Source: Ostreococcus lucimarinus CCE9901 (Eukaryota; Chlorophyta; Mamiellophyceae; Mamiellales; Bathycoccaceae). From it: a stretch of DNA of 64,000 nucleotides. The notes beneath the pieces are model-generated. The model had not been told where the DNA came from. It ran no database searches and saw nothing but the letters and a program-made list of their open reading frames with translations. The stretch is taken from the NCBI RefSeq assembly GCF_000092065.1, contig NC_009364.1, forward strand, positions 248,001 to 312,000. The letters run 5' to 3'. Positions within the stretch are counted from its first letter, which is position 1, and every line of letters starts with the position of its first letter. Position numbers and translations under genes: made by a program. Positions 27,110 through 38,233 of this stretch are shown here, piece after piece.

Positions 27110-28936
27110 ATGGCGACGCCGCGAATCGGCGTCGGACGGCGCGCGTGGCGTCGATGCGTCGAGGGCGCGCGCGCGACGACGACGACGGCGACGGCGACGA
27201 CGGCGGCGCGCGCGACGGCGCGCGCGAGCGGCGCGCGCGCGGCGACGACGACGACGCGCGCGCGCGCGCGCGAGGATCGAGCGACGGCGATCGGGGCGTG
27301 GGAGGCGATTCGCGAACGCGCGCGCGCGGCGCCGGACGCGACGGCGACGGCGAACGCGGCGGGCGACGGCGACGCGACGTACGCGGAGGTGATGGCGCTC
27401 GCGGCGCGCGTGGCGGAGGAGTTGAAGGCGCTGGACGTGCGGAAGGGCGATCGCGTGGGACTGGCGGCGACGGCGGGGATGGAGTATTGCGCGGCGGCGT
27501 ACGCGACGTGGGCGCGCGGGGGGGTGTCGGTGCCGATCGCGAGCTCGCACTCGGAGGAAGACGCGGCGTACGTGATGCGGCATTCGGGGATGCGGGTCGT
27601 GCTGATACCGCCGTTGGCGGACGGGGAGGAGGATTCGGAGACGTATGAGAAGTATGCGAGGGTGGCGACGCGGTTCGATTTGACGACGCTGCGGCTGCGG
27701 CACGTGCGGAGGCTCGACGCGGAATGGAAGGACGCCGACGCCGACGGCGCGGAGTTGGACGACGTCGTGAGCTCGCCAGATGATGGTGCGCTCATCATAT
27801 ACACGAGCGGAACCACCGGTCGACCCAAAGGGGCGTTGCACACGCACAGGTCGCTGTACGCGCAGTGCGCGGGCTTGATTGACGCGTGGCGTTGGGACCC
27901 GAGCGATCGAATCATCCACGCGTTGCCTTTGCATCACATCCACGGCATCGTCAACGCGTGGTTGTGCGCGCACGTCGTTGGCGCTACCGTGGAGTTCCAC
28001 CGTACGTTCACCCCTCGCGGGGTTTGGGCGCGACTTCGCGACGCGGCGCAGCCGCCGGTGACGGTTTTCATGGGCGTGCCGACGATGTACGTCATGCTCA
28101 TGCGCGCTTTGCAAGGGAACATGGCGCCTGAAGCGCGCGCGGAATCCATCGCCGCGGCGTCGAGACTACGCTTGACCGTGAGTGGGTCAGCGGCGTGCCC
28201 GGTGCCGGTGCTGGAGGATTGGCGCCGACTCACGGGACGAAGCTTGCTCGAGCGATACGGAATGACGGAGATCGGCATGGCGTTGAGCAATCCGTACGAA
28301 GAGTCCAAACACAAGCCTGGATACGTCGGATTGCCATTACCCGGTGTTCAAGTGAAGCTCGCACCTTTGGTTGGCGCGGACGGTGACGAGGACACGTCGG
28401 ATGTCGATTCCGGTGAGTATCTTCAAGGTCCGGGTGAGCTCCTCGTCAAAGGTGACAATTTGTTCACAGAGTACTATGACAACGCAGAGGCGACGTCGGA
28501 GAGCTTTGACGAAAGTGGATACTTTAAAACGGGAGATGTCGCAGCGATGGCAAGCGATGGGTTTTGGCGCATTCTCGGGCGCGCATCTGTGGACGTGCTT
28601 AAGATAGGAGGCTTCAAGGTGAGCGCGCTCGAAATCGAGGCGCGCCTGCTCGAAAATCCATCCATCGCCGAAGTCGCCGTATTGGGCATCCCGGACGAAG
28701 CGTACGGACAACGAGCGGTTGCGCTCGTCGTTCTCGCGCTCGACATGGAAACGGGCGAGCCCGCAAATTTGACGGAGGGTGATGTAACGCTGTGGGTTCG
28801 CCAAAATTTGGCGTCAAAGATGCATTTGCGCGTCGTCAAGTTTGCCGACAAAATGCCTCGAAACGCCATGGGCAAGGTGAACAAAAAGGACTTGCAAAGA
28901 ACGCACTTTGCCGAGTACTTTGAGCAGCAGCAGTAG
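27110..28936 (+). CDS. Acyl-activating enzyme, malonyl-CoA synthetase-like (ACSF3/AAE13)
   Basis: 608 residues from the ATG at 27110. The adenylate-forming motifs are intact: YTSGTTGRPKG (P-loop), ERYGMTEIGM, GYFKTGDVA, and KIGGFKVSALEIE with the C-terminal lysine in PRNAMGKVNKKD. Spacing and the ALPLHHIHG and GVPTMYVMLM blocks fit the ACSF3/AAE13 group, which makes malonyl-CoA from malonate in mitochondria or cytosol to support fatty-acid synthesis and detoxify malonate. The first 75 residues are Arg/Ala/Thr-rich, in keeping with an organelle presequence. Substrate choice within the superfamily is inferred. Confidence 0.82.
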   Translation: MATPRIGVGRRAWRRCVEGARATTTTATATTAARATARASGARAATTTTRARAREDRATAIGAWEAIRERARAAPDATATANAAGDGDATYAEVMALAARVAEELKALDVRKGDRVGLAATAGMEYCAAAYATWARGGVSVPIASSHSEEDAAYVMRHSGMRVVLIPPLADGEEDSETYEKYARVATRFDLTTLRLRHVRRLDAEWKDADADGAELDDVVSSPDDGALIIYTSGTTGRPKGALHTHRSLYAQCAGLIDAWRWDPSDRIIHALPLHHIHGIVNAWLCAHVVGATVEFHRTFTPRGVWARLRDAAQPPVTVFMGVPTMYVMLMRALQGNMAPEARAESIAAASRLRLTVSGSAACPVPVLEDWRRLTGRSLLERYGMTEIGMALSNPYEESKHKPGYVGLPLPGVQVKLAPLVGADGDEDTSDVDSGEYLQGPGELLVKGDNLFTEYYDNAEATSESFDESGYFKTGDVAAMASDGFWRILGRASVDVLKIGGFKVSALEIEARLLENPSIAEVAVLGIPDEAYGQRAVALVVLALDMETGEPANLTEGDVTLWVRQNLASKMHLRVVKFADKMPRNAMGKVNKKDLQRTHFAEYFEQQQ

Positions 28937-29030
28937 AGCAGCGGTGTAGCATTAATTTTGTATTGGTTGTAAATCACGATCATTGACAACGTATCTAAAA
29001 AATCGAATATCAGTACATGCCGTGTCGAGA

Positions 29031-31529
29031 TCATCGTGCCGTCGTCGACGCGAACTCTGGCAATGGGAAGTTGGAGAGAAGTTCGACGTCGGCCGGGGTC
29101 ACCGGAGGAGCTTCGCCGCGTAAGAATAGCGCAAGCGACGGCGGCGCGACAACTCTGTCGAGATACTTTTGCAATTCGTCGCCGTAAATTTTCTCCTTCT
29201 CTGCGAGTGCGGCGGTGAGTTCGCTCATGACTTCCGGGTTGGACCGAACGACATCGCACGCGACGAGCAAAGACGTGGTGAGCGTGTGCTTGACTTCCTT
29301 TTCGACGACAGCGTCAGCCTCACTTGCTTTATCGGAGCCGATGAGAAGATCTTCATTTCCTCCCGAAGACAGCGTAGAAACACTCATCGGGCCCAAGCTG
29401 GCGCTGAAACCCAATTCAGCGACGCTCTTGTACGCCAAGTTTGTCGCACGTTGAATATCGTCGCTCGCACCCGAGCTGATGCGCTTACACACCACCATTT
29501 CTGCCGCTCGTCCACCCATGAACGTCGTCACTTTCCCCAGGAGTTCATCCTTGTACATCAACCAACGATCTTCGGTTGGTGGGGTGTACGTAAAACCCAG
29601 AGCGCCTCCGCTTCGACTCACAATGCTCAGCGTTTCCGGACGCTCCGTGTCTGGAATCAGTCTTCCTACCGCCGCGGCGACGAGGGCGTGTCCCACTTCG
29701 TGCGCCGAGACCGTGCGCTTTTCCCCCGCAGTCAACAAGCTTCGCTTCTTCTCAATGCCCGCGATCGTACGAAGCACCGCGGCTTCAAAATCAGTGTAAC
29801 TCACAGTGCTCTTACCTTCGCGGCCCGCCAGTAGCGCCGCTTCGTTGACCAAATTTTCCAAGTCGGCGCCGGTGAAGCCCGCCGTCATTTGTGCGATGAT
29901 GTCGAGACCGGCGTCCTCGGCTAATGGAAGCGCCCGACGTCCGGTATGCACGGCCAAGATCTCGCGTCGACCTTGCTTATCTGGTCGATCGACGGAGATC
30001 GTACGGTCGAAACGTCCCGGGCGCCGCAACGCGGCGTCGAGCGTGTCGGCACGATTCGTAGCCGCGATGCAAATTACCATGGACTCTGTCTCAAACCCGT
30101 CGAGCTCGGTGAGCAACTGGTTTAGAGTTTGTTCGCGCTCGTCATTACCCATCCCTCGCATCTTACCGTCACCCCGGCTCTTCGCCACGGCGTCAATTTC
30201 ATCGATGAAGACGATGGACGGCGACTGCGCCTTGGCTCTTGCGAACACCTCGCGCACGCGCGCCGCACCCATGCCGACGTAGAGCTCAACAAACTCAGAT
30301 GCGGAGATCGAAATGAATGGAACGCCAGCTTCGCCTGCGACCGCGCGTGCGAGTAGTGTCTTGCCCGTCCCGGGTGCACCTACGAGCATGACGCCGCTCG
30401 GTGGCCGAGCGCCCAGCCGCGCGTACTTGGCCGGGTTCTTCAGAATATCGACGATTTCTTGGAGTTCTTCTTTCGCCTCATCCACGCCAGCAACGTCCGC
30501 GAACGTCGTCGTCGGCGGCGCGATCGCGTCGCGCGCGCGTCCGCCCCGCTGCACGCCGGGCATGGATATTCCACCCGGAGATCCCATCCCTCGCATCCCC
30601 GGACCGCCGAAATTGCCTTGACCTTGACCTCGAAACACGTTCACCAAGAGGACGAACATCAGCAACGCCACCCAAGGTGCAAAATTCGGTCCGTTCCTGG
30701 AATCTGGTGCGCTCACATCTACTCTATTCTTCAGCAAGACATCATACGGCATCGGCGCATCTTTTGGTCGCGACGTGTGATACACGACCTCGACCTCCCT
30801 CGGCTCGTCGAACGGCGTCCCCGTCGACCCCTCCGCTGCGGCGCTCGTCGTCACCATCTTCCTCGCCTTCGGCGCCCACGTGAGCTGATTCCCATCGATG
30901 TGCACCGCTCGCACCTCGTTTCTATTCGCACTATCCACGAACGCATCAAACCGCGTCGGTATCGGATGCGACTTCGTCGTCGTCTTCGCGCTCAGCGCGA
31001 ACGCCGTCGCGCTAAACGCGACGTAAAACAAAAACCCTTTCCCGACCAGTTTCGCCAGCTCCATCGGTTGCAGCACGTTCGCCACCCACCACGCCAACCC
31101 GCGCTCGGGTTCGCGCGGTCCGCGCTCATCGCTCGTCGGTTCGCCTCGTTCGCCTCGCGCGCTCGCCTCGGGCGCGCTCGGTGGTTGCTGATTCTCGCTC
31201 CCCTTCTCGCGTCTATCCGGGCCGTGCTCCCCCGGCGCGTTCGTCGACGTCGACGCTCGCGTCACGACGTCCTCGCGCGCGCGCCGCGCGCGTCCGATCG
31301 CGCCGTCCGTCACCGCGCGCGTGGTCGCGGCGGCGCCGACGACGATGACGTGGCGTCGCTCGCGCGCGTCTTCTCGCGCCCCCGGCGCGCGCGCGACGCG
31401 CGCGGCGCGCGGCGCGCGCGCGACGCGCATCGCGCGCGTCGGCGCGCGCGGTCCGGACGCGTCGGCGCGCATCGCGCGCGTCGGCGCCGCGCTCGAAATC
31501 GCCATCGCGACTCGAAGTGCCGACGGCAT
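29031..31529 (-). CDS. Chloroplast FtsH protease, FTSH7/9 type
   Basis: 832 residues. An Arg/Ala/Thr leader of about 110 residues suggests plastid import. Two membrane helices (about 163-185 and 288-305) flank a short lumenal or intermembrane part. The AAA domain has [23 protein letters not shown] and RPGRFDR. The M41 peptidase has the zinc motif HEVGH near residue 608, with Val where most FtsH have Ala; HExxH is kept, so it should be proteolytic. The blocks [20 protein letters not shown] and [14 protein letters not shown] resemble plant FTSH7/9. It would degrade damaged membrane proteins in the plastid. Divergent from the next gene with only 45 bp between ATGs. Confidence 0.88.
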   Translation of the reverse strand: MPSALRVAMAISSAAPTRAMRADASGPRAPTRAMRVARAPRAARVARAPGAREDARERRHVIVVGAAATTRAVTDGAIGRARRAREDVVTRASTSTNAPGEHGPDRREKGSENQQPPSAPEASARGERGEPTSDERGPREPERGLAWWVANVLQPMELAKLVGKGFLFYVAFSATAFALSAKTTTKSHPIPTRFDAFVDSANRNEVRAVHIDGNQLTWAPKARKMVTTSAAAEGSTGTPFDEPREVEVVYHTSRPKDAPMPYDVLLKNRVDVSAPDSRNGPNFAPWVALLMFVLLVNVFRGQGQGNFGGPGMRGMGSPGGISMPGVQRGGRARDAIAPPTTTFADVAGVDEAKEELQEIVDILKNPAKYARLGARPPSGVMLVGAPGTGKTLLARAVAGEAGVPFISISASEFVELYVGMGAARVREVFARAKAQSPSIVFIDEIDAVAKSRGDGKMRGMGNDEREQTLNQLLTELDGFETESMVICIAATNRADTLDAALRRPGRFDRTISVDRPDKQGRREILAVHTGRRALPLAEDAGLDIIAQMTAGFTGADLENLVNEAALLAGREGKSTVSYTDFEAAVLRTIAGIEKKRSLLTAGEKRTVSAHEVGHALVAAAVGRLIPDTERPETLSIVSRSGGALGFTYTPPTEDRWLMYKDELLGKVTTFMGGRAAEMVVCKRISSGASDDIQRATNLAYKSVAELGFSASLGPMSVSTLSSGGNEDLLIGSDKASEADAVVEKEVKHTLTTSLLVACDVVRSNPEVMSELTAALAEKEKIYGDELQKYLDRVVAPPSLALFLRGEAPPVTPADVELLSNFPLPEFASTTAR

Positions 31530-31574
31530 AGCGCGACGACGCGACGTCCGACGGGCGCGCGCGTCGCGGCGGTG

Positions 31575-32336
31575 ATGGCGCCCGCGCGCGTGGCGTGCGC
31601 GTGGCGCGCGCGCGATCGCGCGTCCTCGAGCGCGGCGCCGCGCGTGCGCGAGTACCTACGACTTCGTGAGATTTTAACGCGCGAGCTGAACGTGTGCGCG
31701 AGCAAGCGCGCGTCGCACGCGATGGCGATACGATGCATGCGCAGGGTCGTTCCCGAAGGCTCGCTCGTGGACGGACCGACGAAGGAGGAGCTGCGAAGCG
31801 CGCCCGAGGAGTTTTGGACGCTGGAGTTTAAGAATCCGACGCGGCGAAGCGTCGTCGCGCGAGGCGCGGCGAGCGGAGACGGTCGCGGTGGTGGCGATGA
31901 CGACCGCGCGAACGAAGACGAGGTGAAGGGAACGTACACGTGCGACGAAGACGAGGTTGGGGAATTTTTAGCGTCGTCGGCGACGCGGTTTCATAGAGCG
32001 GCGCAGTCGTACGTCGTCGCGGGAGACGCGTTCGACGCGGGCGATTTCAACGTCAAGATTTGTCGCGTCGAGACGAGCTCGGGGCAGTACGTGGGGACTA
32101 TTTTAGATTTGAGTTATCGCGCGACGAACGACGCGCGCACGGCGAGCGCGGCGTTGAGGGAGTTCGCCGCGCACGCGACGTCGACGGCGAACGCCGCCGC
32201 CGAATCCGACGACGATTTGGGCGACTTCGTCCTCAAAGATCTTCGCGAGAGTTGTCCTTTGCGCGCGTATCGCGCGCCGGCCGGGGATTTACAGTGCGCC
32301 ATTAGCTACGTCGACGCCGTTCGCGCGCTTTTGTGA
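31575..32336 (+). CDS. Possible Mediator subunit MED20
   Basis: 253 residues. Weak overall resemblance to MED20: a basic N-terminal helix, a beta segment ([12 protein letters not shown]), then [20 protein letters not shown] and a following strand that parallel the family's DF-VKVG-V...RG block, and a final helix (YVDAVRALL). The loops hold Asp/Gly-rich inserts (about residues 100-125). MED20 sits in the Mediator head with MED18. No other family came to mind. Start uncertain: the first ATG gives an Arg-rich leader, and later ATGs exist at MAIRCMRR. Treat the name as a hypothesis. Confidence 0.4.
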   Translation: MAPARVACAWRARDRASSSAAPRVREYLRLREILTRELNVCASKRASHAMAIRCMRRVVPEGSLVDGPTKEELRSAPEEFWTLEFKNPTRRSVVARGAASGDGRGGGDDDRANEDEVKGTYTCDEDEVGEFLASSATRFHRAAQSYVVAGDAFDAGDFNVKICRVETSSGQYVGTILDLSYRATNDARTASAALREFAAHATSTANAAAESDDDLGDFVLKDLRESCPLRAYRAPAGDLQCAISYVDAVRALL

Positions 32337-32407
32337 TCCTCGAGCGCGTGTAATCCAGCGCTTCTCGTTCGCGGACGCGTCGAAGAGCAAAAAGCCGTTA
32401 GCGCCAC

Positions 32408-34180
32408 ATGACGACTCCCGCCGCGCCGCGCTGGCCGTCGCTCTCGGTCGAGCGCGCCGCGCCCGGCGCGAGCGACGGTGACGACGTCGACGACGACGCG
32501 TGGGTGTCGTTCGCCGAAGACGCCGCCGTGCGCGCGCGCGACGACGCCGAAACGGCGGTTCGCGACGCCGAGTTCGAACGCGCGCTCGAACGCGTGCGCG
32601 AGGCGAAGCGCGAGCGCGCGCGCGCGCAGGCGCGGAAGGCGACGACGCGGAGCGCATTTCTCGAAGACGACGCGCGAGAGGAGCGCGCGCGAGAGGACGA
32701 GGATGGGGAGGTTGGGGGCGACGTCGCGCGCGGCTGGCGCGGCGAGTTCGCGGCGCGGGACGGCGACCCGGCGCCGGCGCCGAGGACGCTTCCGCAAGCG
32801 TGGACGGCGCCGACGTTGAATTTAAACGTGGACGATGAGGACGTGGAGACGTTCGCGCGAGAGGCGGCGACGCGGGCGACGTGGGCGAGCGAGGCGGCGA
32901 CGGCGGCGACGCGGGAGTCGGACGCCGTGGCGGAGTTGACGCAGCACGTTCGACGGTTGAGCTCGGCGTTGAGCGCGTGCGAGCGCCGCGAGAGCGCGGC
33001 GGAGGCGGCGGCGACGGCGGAGGCGGAGCGCGCAGCGGCGACGGAGCACGAATATTTGCAAACAAAGGCGCGCTTGAAGGCGCGCGATTTGGACATAGGC
33101 GAGTTGAACCAAGTCGTCTTCGCGCTCAAGAGACGAGTCGACGAGTTGACGGACGCCCTGGACGAGGCGAGAAGGGACGGGGAAAAGTATAGAATGGAAA
33201 TCGCGGAGCTCAAAGTGAACGATTCCGAGCTCAGAAGGACGGTGGAGAAGAGGGCGGTGAGCGAACGCATGGCGTACAACGCGAACGAGAACACAAAGCG
33301 CGATATTTTGGCGTTACAGAGCAAGTGCCGGACGTTAGAGGAAGAGAACGGACGTTTGAGCGAACGTTTAGCGCAGAGTGAAGATCGAGGTTTCGAGGCG
33401 AGCAAGTCTGCGCAACGTTTTCATCAGCTCGCCGAGGCTTCGGCGCGAGAAAATGAGATTTTGCAACGCGCCAACGACGCCGCGGCGAATGAAAATGCGC
33501 GCTTAAACCAAGAGCTCAAAGAGTTGCACAAGGAAGTACGCGCCGCGCATACGCAGACAAGCGTCGATCGAGCAAACGTTAACGCGAGTGTTGCGTACGT
33601 ACCGCCACCCGCGCCGACGCGCGCACCTTTGGAACCAGTCTTGGAGCCGCAGGTGGCACAGCCCAAAATCTCGGCGCATACAGTTACACAAACCACTGCG
33701 CTGACGAAGCAGACTTCCGCACCGCTGGCGGATCCGAAAGTAAACGCACCATCGATTGTTACTCGCGTGCAAATGTTCGATAACTCGGAATACAAGCGAC
33801 GAATGCGAGAAGGGAGTGGATTCTTTTACGACATGCAGGGCGTCGACGCGCCCAAACCCAAACCGCCGGCGCGGCGCCCCGCTCCTTCTCAGCCTCGACC
33901 CGGCGAACGCTACGTCCCTCCCGCCGAGCCATTGGAGCGTTCGTTAAGTTACGACGAATGGATGGCTAAAATTTCAGCTTTGGAGCACGAGCACATGAAG
34001 CTCGCGCTCGATCGAGACCAAATAGAAGCCGAGCTCAACAAGCTTCCGCTCGGCGCAGGTCGAAACATGCTCGAGCGCGAGCGCAAACGCGAGCTCAACG
34101 ATCGCCTCACCCAGATTCGCGCGGCTTTGAAAATCAACCGCGAGTCGCTTCGAACGGTCAAAGATGCACGGCACGGGTAG
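32408..34180 (+). CDS. Long coiled-coil protein with conserved C-terminal helix pair
   Basis: 590 residues. Two coiled-coil stretches (about 165-375) have regular heptads, such as LEEENGRLSERLAQSEDR. A Pro-rich linker (about 400-500) follows, then a compact C-terminal module (SLSYDEWMAKISALEHEHMK, LALDRDQIEAELNKLP, KRELNDRLTQIRAALK). Similar C-terminal helices occur in centrosomal or microtubule-associated coiled-coil proteins, but I cannot name one. The acidic N-terminus has no targeting signal. Probably a cytoskeletal or scaffold protein. Tail-to-head with HRD1. Confidence 0.7.
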   Translation: MTTPAAPRWPSLSVERAAPGASDGDDVDDDAWVSFAEDAAVRARDDAETAVRDAEFERALERVREAKRERARAQARKATTRSAFLEDDAREERAREDEDGEVGGDVARGWRGEFAARDGDPAPAPRTLPQAWTAPTLNLNVDDEDVETFAREAATRATWASEAATAATRESDAVAELTQHVRRLSSALSACERRESAAEAAATAEAERAAATEHEYLQTKARLKARDLDIGELNQVVFALKRRVDELTDALDEARRDGEKYRMEIAELKVNDSELRRTVEKRAVSERMAYNANENTKRDILALQSKCRTLEEENGRLSERLAQSEDRGFEASKSAQRFHQLAEASARENEILQRANDAAANENARLNQELKELHKEVRAAHTQTSVDRANVNASVAYVPPPAPTRAPLEPVLEPQVAQPKISAHTVTQTTALTKQTSAPLADPKVNAPSIVTRVQMFDNSEYKRRMREGSGFFYDMQGVDAPKPKPPARRPAPSQPRPGERYVPPAEPLERSLSYDEWMAKISALEHEHMKLALDRDQIEAELNKLPLGAGRNMLERERKRELNDRLTQIRAALKINRESLRTVKDARHG

Positions 34181-34408
34181 TCATGTCGACTTTGTTTGTA
34201 ATCCCGAGACTCGCTCGCGCGTTCGCGTCCTCCCTACGATGAGATCAAGCGCGCTCTCGCCGCAGTCTACGCCTCGCGCGCGCGCTCAAGACTCCCGAAC
34301 GCGCGCGCGAGCGAAGATCACTCTCGTCGCGCGTCGTTTTGGACGCGCCGTTCGCGCCACGACGCCCACGGTGCGACGCAGCGACGCGACGTCGACGACA
34401 ATCCAACC

Positions 34409-36394
34409 ATGCTTGCGCTCCCGAAATACCTCGCGCTGAGCGCCGGTGCGGTGACGTGCGTCGTCGCGCACGCGCTGTACACGCGGGAACAATACTTTCC
34501 GGCGATGGTGTACCTGAGCACGAGCAAAGCGGCGCTGGTGGCGATCGGAAACTTTGCGTTCGCTTTGATGTTGGTGTTGGCGCACGCCGTCAAGGCGACG
34601 TTTCTGGGGACGCTTCGGGAGGCGGAGGTCGAGCGGTTGTACGAACGCACGCGAGACGCAGTGATGGAGACGTGCCTAGCGATGACAATATTTCGAGAGG
34701 AGTTTAACTCGCGGTTCGTCGCGCTGTTCGTGAGCTTATTGTTCGTGAAGGCGTTTCACTGGTTGTACCAGGACAGGGTGCAGTACACGGAGACGGCGCC
34801 GACGCTGAGTCGGTTCACGCACGTGCGACTGGCGACGTTCATGGGAACGTTGTTGTTGGTGGATTTGAGCATGCTGAGCTACATCGTCGGGAACACGATC
34901 GAGAACGGACCGAGCGTGTTGTTGTTGTTTGGGTTTGAGTACGTGATTCTCGCCACAAAGCTCTTCGTCGGGTTCGCAAAGTACTTGATCATTAGCGCTG
35001 ATCGAATGCTGGACGGACAATGGCAAGGCAAAGGGACGTGTGTGTTTTATCTTGAGCTCGTGACGGATTTGTTACAGCTCTTTGTGTACTTTGTCTTCTT
35101 TTTGATCATTTTTGCGTACTACGGGATGCCAGTGCACCTCGTTCGAGATTTGTACGTGACGTTTAGAAACTTTAGAAAGCGAGTGGAAGAGTTCATTCGA
35201 TACCGTCGAGTGACTGCAAATTTGAACGATCGATTTCCTGATTCCACCGCCGAGGACTTATCCACGGGGGACGACGTGTGCATCATTTGCCGAGAGAATA
35301 TGGAAGTGGACGCGCAAGGCGGGAGCAAACCGAAGAAGTTGCCGTGCGGACACTCCTTTCATTTGCATTGCCTTCGGTCTTGGTTGGAACGCCAGCAAGC
35401 GTGCCCGACGTGCAGACAGTCTGTCTTACCCGAACGCGAACGACGCGCCAACGCTGCGCGGGAAGCGGCGGAAGAAGCGCAGTGGCAGCCTTTACCGCCA
35501 GAGCTGCAAGCCGGATACGTACCGCCAGAGGTGGCTGCGCAGTTGGACCGCGAGGTAGAAGAGTTTGCGCGCGACCAACGCAGGGGGGTGCAGGCACCAA
35601 ATGATGCCACCCGTGATCGAGTGCCACGCCATGCCGCAACTCTGAACAGACCACCGGAGGGAGTGCCGCCTCAGACGCCGCCCAGCTCACAACCGCGAAC
35701 TCCGCTCCAAACGTCACCGATGGAACACCCTCGACAGGCGCAGCAACTGCAGCAACAGTTCACACCATCGCGCGCTTGGAGTTCTCCAGAGGCTTTCACT
35801 GCAGCACGCGCGGCGCAGGAAGCCCGCAACGTGACATCAGAAACAATGGACGTAGAGTCATCGCACCGAGTCGCCACCGCCGTGGCCTCGGCGGTAGCCG
35901 CGGCGAGCGCGCAGGCGCAGCTCGCTTTCGCGAGCGTCGCTCCATTTGGCACGCCTGGACTCGTTGAGGTCGCGACTGCGCACGCCTCTGGTGCGCTCGC
36001 ACCTTTATCTCCTTTGCCCTCGCCCGGAACTCAGCGCCCTTCGTTCTCGCCCATGCCTCGCGACGCGTCGCCGGCGGTCCGTGTCGCTGTCGAAGCCGAG
36101 CGTCAAGCCACTTTAGACGCCTTGAACGCCCAGGTGCGCTTATTACAAGCGCAGATGGCCACGCTTCAGGTTCAAGCGAACGATGAAGAGCTCGAAGTCG
36201 CCACCAGAGCGGTTTCCGGCTCTCGCGGCAAGGAAATCGCGGACGAGGACGACGAGCCAGTCGCGGCGTCCGCGGCCAGCGCGTCCGCGACCACAACACC
36301 TCTGACATCGGCACAACCCATTCGTCGAGACGATGATGACGGTCCGGCCGCCGACCTGCGCCGCCGACGTTTGCAGGCCTTCCGTAGCGACTAG
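34409..36394 (+). CDS. HRD1: ER E3 ubiquitin ligase HRD1 (synoviolin)
   Basis: 661 residues. About six membrane helices lie in the first 250, with family blocks MVYLSTSKAA, WLYQDRVQYTET and LFGFEYVILA. A RING-H2 finger runs about 290-338: CIICRENM, LPCGHSFHLHCLRSWLERQQACPTCR. HRD1 is the core channel and ligase of ER-associated degradation. After the RING comes a 320-residue low-complexity tail (Pro, Gln, Ala), longer than needed for catalysis and probably disordered, where HRD3 and Der1 partners or segregase recruitment may map. The ATG is at the conserved N-terminus. Confidence 0.92.
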   Translation: MLALPKYLALSAGAVTCVVAHALYTREQYFPAMVYLSTSKAALVAIGNFAFALMLVLAHAVKATFLGTLREAEVERLYERTRDAVMETCLAMTIFREEFNSRFVALFVSLLFVKAFHWLYQDRVQYTETAPTLSRFTHVRLATFMGTLLLVDLSMLSYIVGNTIENGPSVLLLFGFEYVILATKLFVGFAKYLIISADRMLDGQWQGKGTCVFYLELVTDLLQLFVYFVFFLIIFAYYGMPVHLVRDLYVTFRNFRKRVEEFIRYRRVTANLNDRFPDSTAEDLSTGDDVCIICRENMEVDAQGGSKPKKLPCGHSFHLHCLRSWLERQQACPTCRQSVLPERERRANAAREAAEEAQWQPLPPELQAGYVPPEVAAQLDREVEEFARDQRRGVQAPNDATRDRVPRHAATLNRPPEGVPPQTPPSSQPRTPLQTSPMEHPRQAQQLQQQFTPSRAWSSPEAFTAARAAQEARNVTSETMDVESSHRVATAVASAVAAASAQAQLAFASVAPFGTPGLVEVATAHASGALAPLSPLPSPGTQRPSFSPMPRDASPAVRVAVEAERQATLDALNAQVRLLQAQMATLQVQANDEELEVATRAVSGSRGKEIADEDDEPVAASAASASATTTPLTSAQPIRRDDDDGPAADLRRRRLQAFRSD

Positions 36395-36459
36395 AAGAAC
36401 GACCATTTGTAAAAGCCACCGCCGAGCCCCGAGCCGTCACCAGTCCCCAACGCACCATC

Positions 36460-38103
36460 ATGGGTCAAAAGCGCTACGCACGCTCGCTCAAGCAAGACGA
36501 GCGCAGGCGCGAGCTCGCCGAGCTCGCCAAGCGCCCTCGCGCGCCGAGCATTCGGCAAAAAGTCGCCGCGTTCAACGCAGAGATATTGGAGACCGCCGAC
36601 CTGCAAGCCATTAAGTCGTGGGGCGGCGCGCGCGGCACCGTCGCGTCCGCGTCATCCGGCGACGCCGACGCCGAAGGCGTGGTCGACGCGCATTGCGTCG
36701 TGGTCGGGAACTTACCGGTCGATCTGAGGCCGGAGGATGTGAAGGCGGCGCTGACGCCGCTCGTGGTAGAAAAAGCGCGCGACGCCGGCGTGGACGCGGC
36801 GAAGGAACTCGTCGGTGATATCGGCGTCGGGGTGTTTGGACCGTGTAGACCGAAGACGAGACGCGATCGCGATCGCGAATTCAGAGGGTTTGCGGTGGTT
36901 CGATTTCGAAGTGCGAGCGGTGCGGCGGCGGCGGCGACGGCGCTTCACGGGACGACGTTTCGCACCAAGTCCGCGAAATGGCCCGAGCGAGTCTTGAACG
37001 CAAGATTAGATGATAAGGGTGAGTATGACGACGCTTACGTCCGTGGGCTACGCGGAAGCGCGCCGAAAATACCCGATAAAGTGTCAAAAAAGGAGCCGCG
37101 AAAGCGTTGGAAGATGGCCGAATTGGAAAATTTACCAATGCGACAGAAATGTCTCTCCACGCATACGCGTTTTAGCGATCTAGATGGCAAGCTTCGAGTG
37201 CGATTGCTGGAGTACTTAAGTACGGCGATACCTGCGATGCCTGAGCTCGCGGGTGTGGTGCTCGCGATGGAGCAGAGCGCGCCGCATTACTTGAGAATCA
37301 AAGAATTGATTGAATCCATCGAGTGCTTCAATGTGATTCTTGGACACTTAAACTCTGCGGAATCCACTGCTGGACGTTCGATGGACGATGTACGAGTGTA
37401 CGATACGTTTTTCGATCTCGCATGCGGCCACGGTCTCGTTGGCGTTTTACTTGCGTACGCGTTTCCGACGCGTACAGTGCGCTCGTTCGATCACACCAAA
37501 CGGGCAGCTTTCTTTGCGTTCTGTCATGCATTTGAGCAAATGCGCAAAACAATGACGCGAAAGCCTTGGACCGTGGGTGCGATTGACTGGGATACCGAAG
37601 AAATGTTCGTCGCGAGCAACCGATTGGAAGAAACGAATGACGCGAGCACGGCACCAAAGGATGTGCGCGACGACGAGGAGCCAGCGTTGTCGAACATCGT
37701 CTTCACTTTGGGTGACATTGACGACGCAAGAGCGCTCGTCAACGCATCGAGCTTCGTCGTCGCCCTTCATGGGTGCAACGAAGCCAACAAAGTCGCCGTA
37801 GAGATGGCCAAAAGTCAAGACGCCGTGTGGGCCGTCATGCCATGTTGCATCAAAGCTTCAATTTATTTGCCCGAGTGCATCGTCTCCAAGCTCGACGACG
37901 ACTCCAAGTACGGTTTCATGTGCGGCGTCATGTGTCAAAAATACGACGCACAGTTGATCCGCGCCATCGACACTCGCATCACAACTCGAGCGATCGTCTT
38001 GTGCGGCGGTATCAAGGGCTTTAAGAAGCATTGTTTCGTCATCGGGAACAATACCAAGATACAGCGCGAGCGCGAGCGCAAAATGGAGGCGCCGCTTCAC
38101 TAG
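36460..38103 (+). CDS. RRM fused to a Methyltransf_32-type methyltransferase
   Basis: 547 residues. After a basic leader comes an RRM-like domain (about 83-190): CVVVGNLPVDLRPEDVKAAL (RNP2 side) and REFRGFAVVRFRS (RNP1 side), with a long insert between. The C-terminal half (about 310-530) is a SAM methyltransferase: DLACGHGLVGVLLAYAFP is motif I, and HGCNEANKVAVEMA plus VMPCCI match the Methyltransf_32 (GSTCD/METTL25-like) group. Members are thought to modify RNA. An RRM on the same chain supports an RNA substrate; its identity is not known. The start MGQKRYARSLKQDERRRE has a nucleolar-type basic run. Confidence 0.78.
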   Translation: MGQKRYARSLKQDERRRELAELAKRPRAPSIRQKVAAFNAEILETADLQAIKSWGGARGTVASASSGDADAEGVVDAHCVVVGNLPVDLRPEDVKAALTPLVVEKARDAGVDAAKELVGDIGVGVFGPCRPKTRRDRDREFRGFAVVRFRSASGAAAAATALHGTTFRTKSAKWPERVLNARLDDKGEYDDAYVRGLRGSAPKIPDKVSKKEPRKRWKMAELENLPMRQKCLSTHTRFSDLDGKLRVRLLEYLSTAIPAMPELAGVVLAMEQSAPHYLRIKELIESIECFNVILGHLNSAESTAGRSMDDVRVYDTFFDLACGHGLVGVLLAYAFPTRTVRSFDHTKRAAFFAFCHAFEQMRKTMTRKPWTVGAIDWDTEEMFVASNRLEETNDASTAPKDVRDDEEPALSNIVFTLGDIDDARALVNASSFVVALHGCNEANKVAVEMAKSQDAVWAVMPCCIKASIYLPECIVSKLDDDSKYGFMCGVMCQKYDAQLIRAIDTRITTRAIVLCGGIKGFKKHCFVIGNNTKIQRERERKMEAPLH

Positions 38104-38182
38104 CCGACGCTTGAACCTTCGCAAAACGTCGCCAATGTCAGACACGGCGTGATCGCACGCTCGCAGACAATCCATCGGCGAC

Positions 38183-38201
38183 ATGTCTAGCTCGTCTTGG
38201 A

Positions 38202-38233
<32 letters not shown>

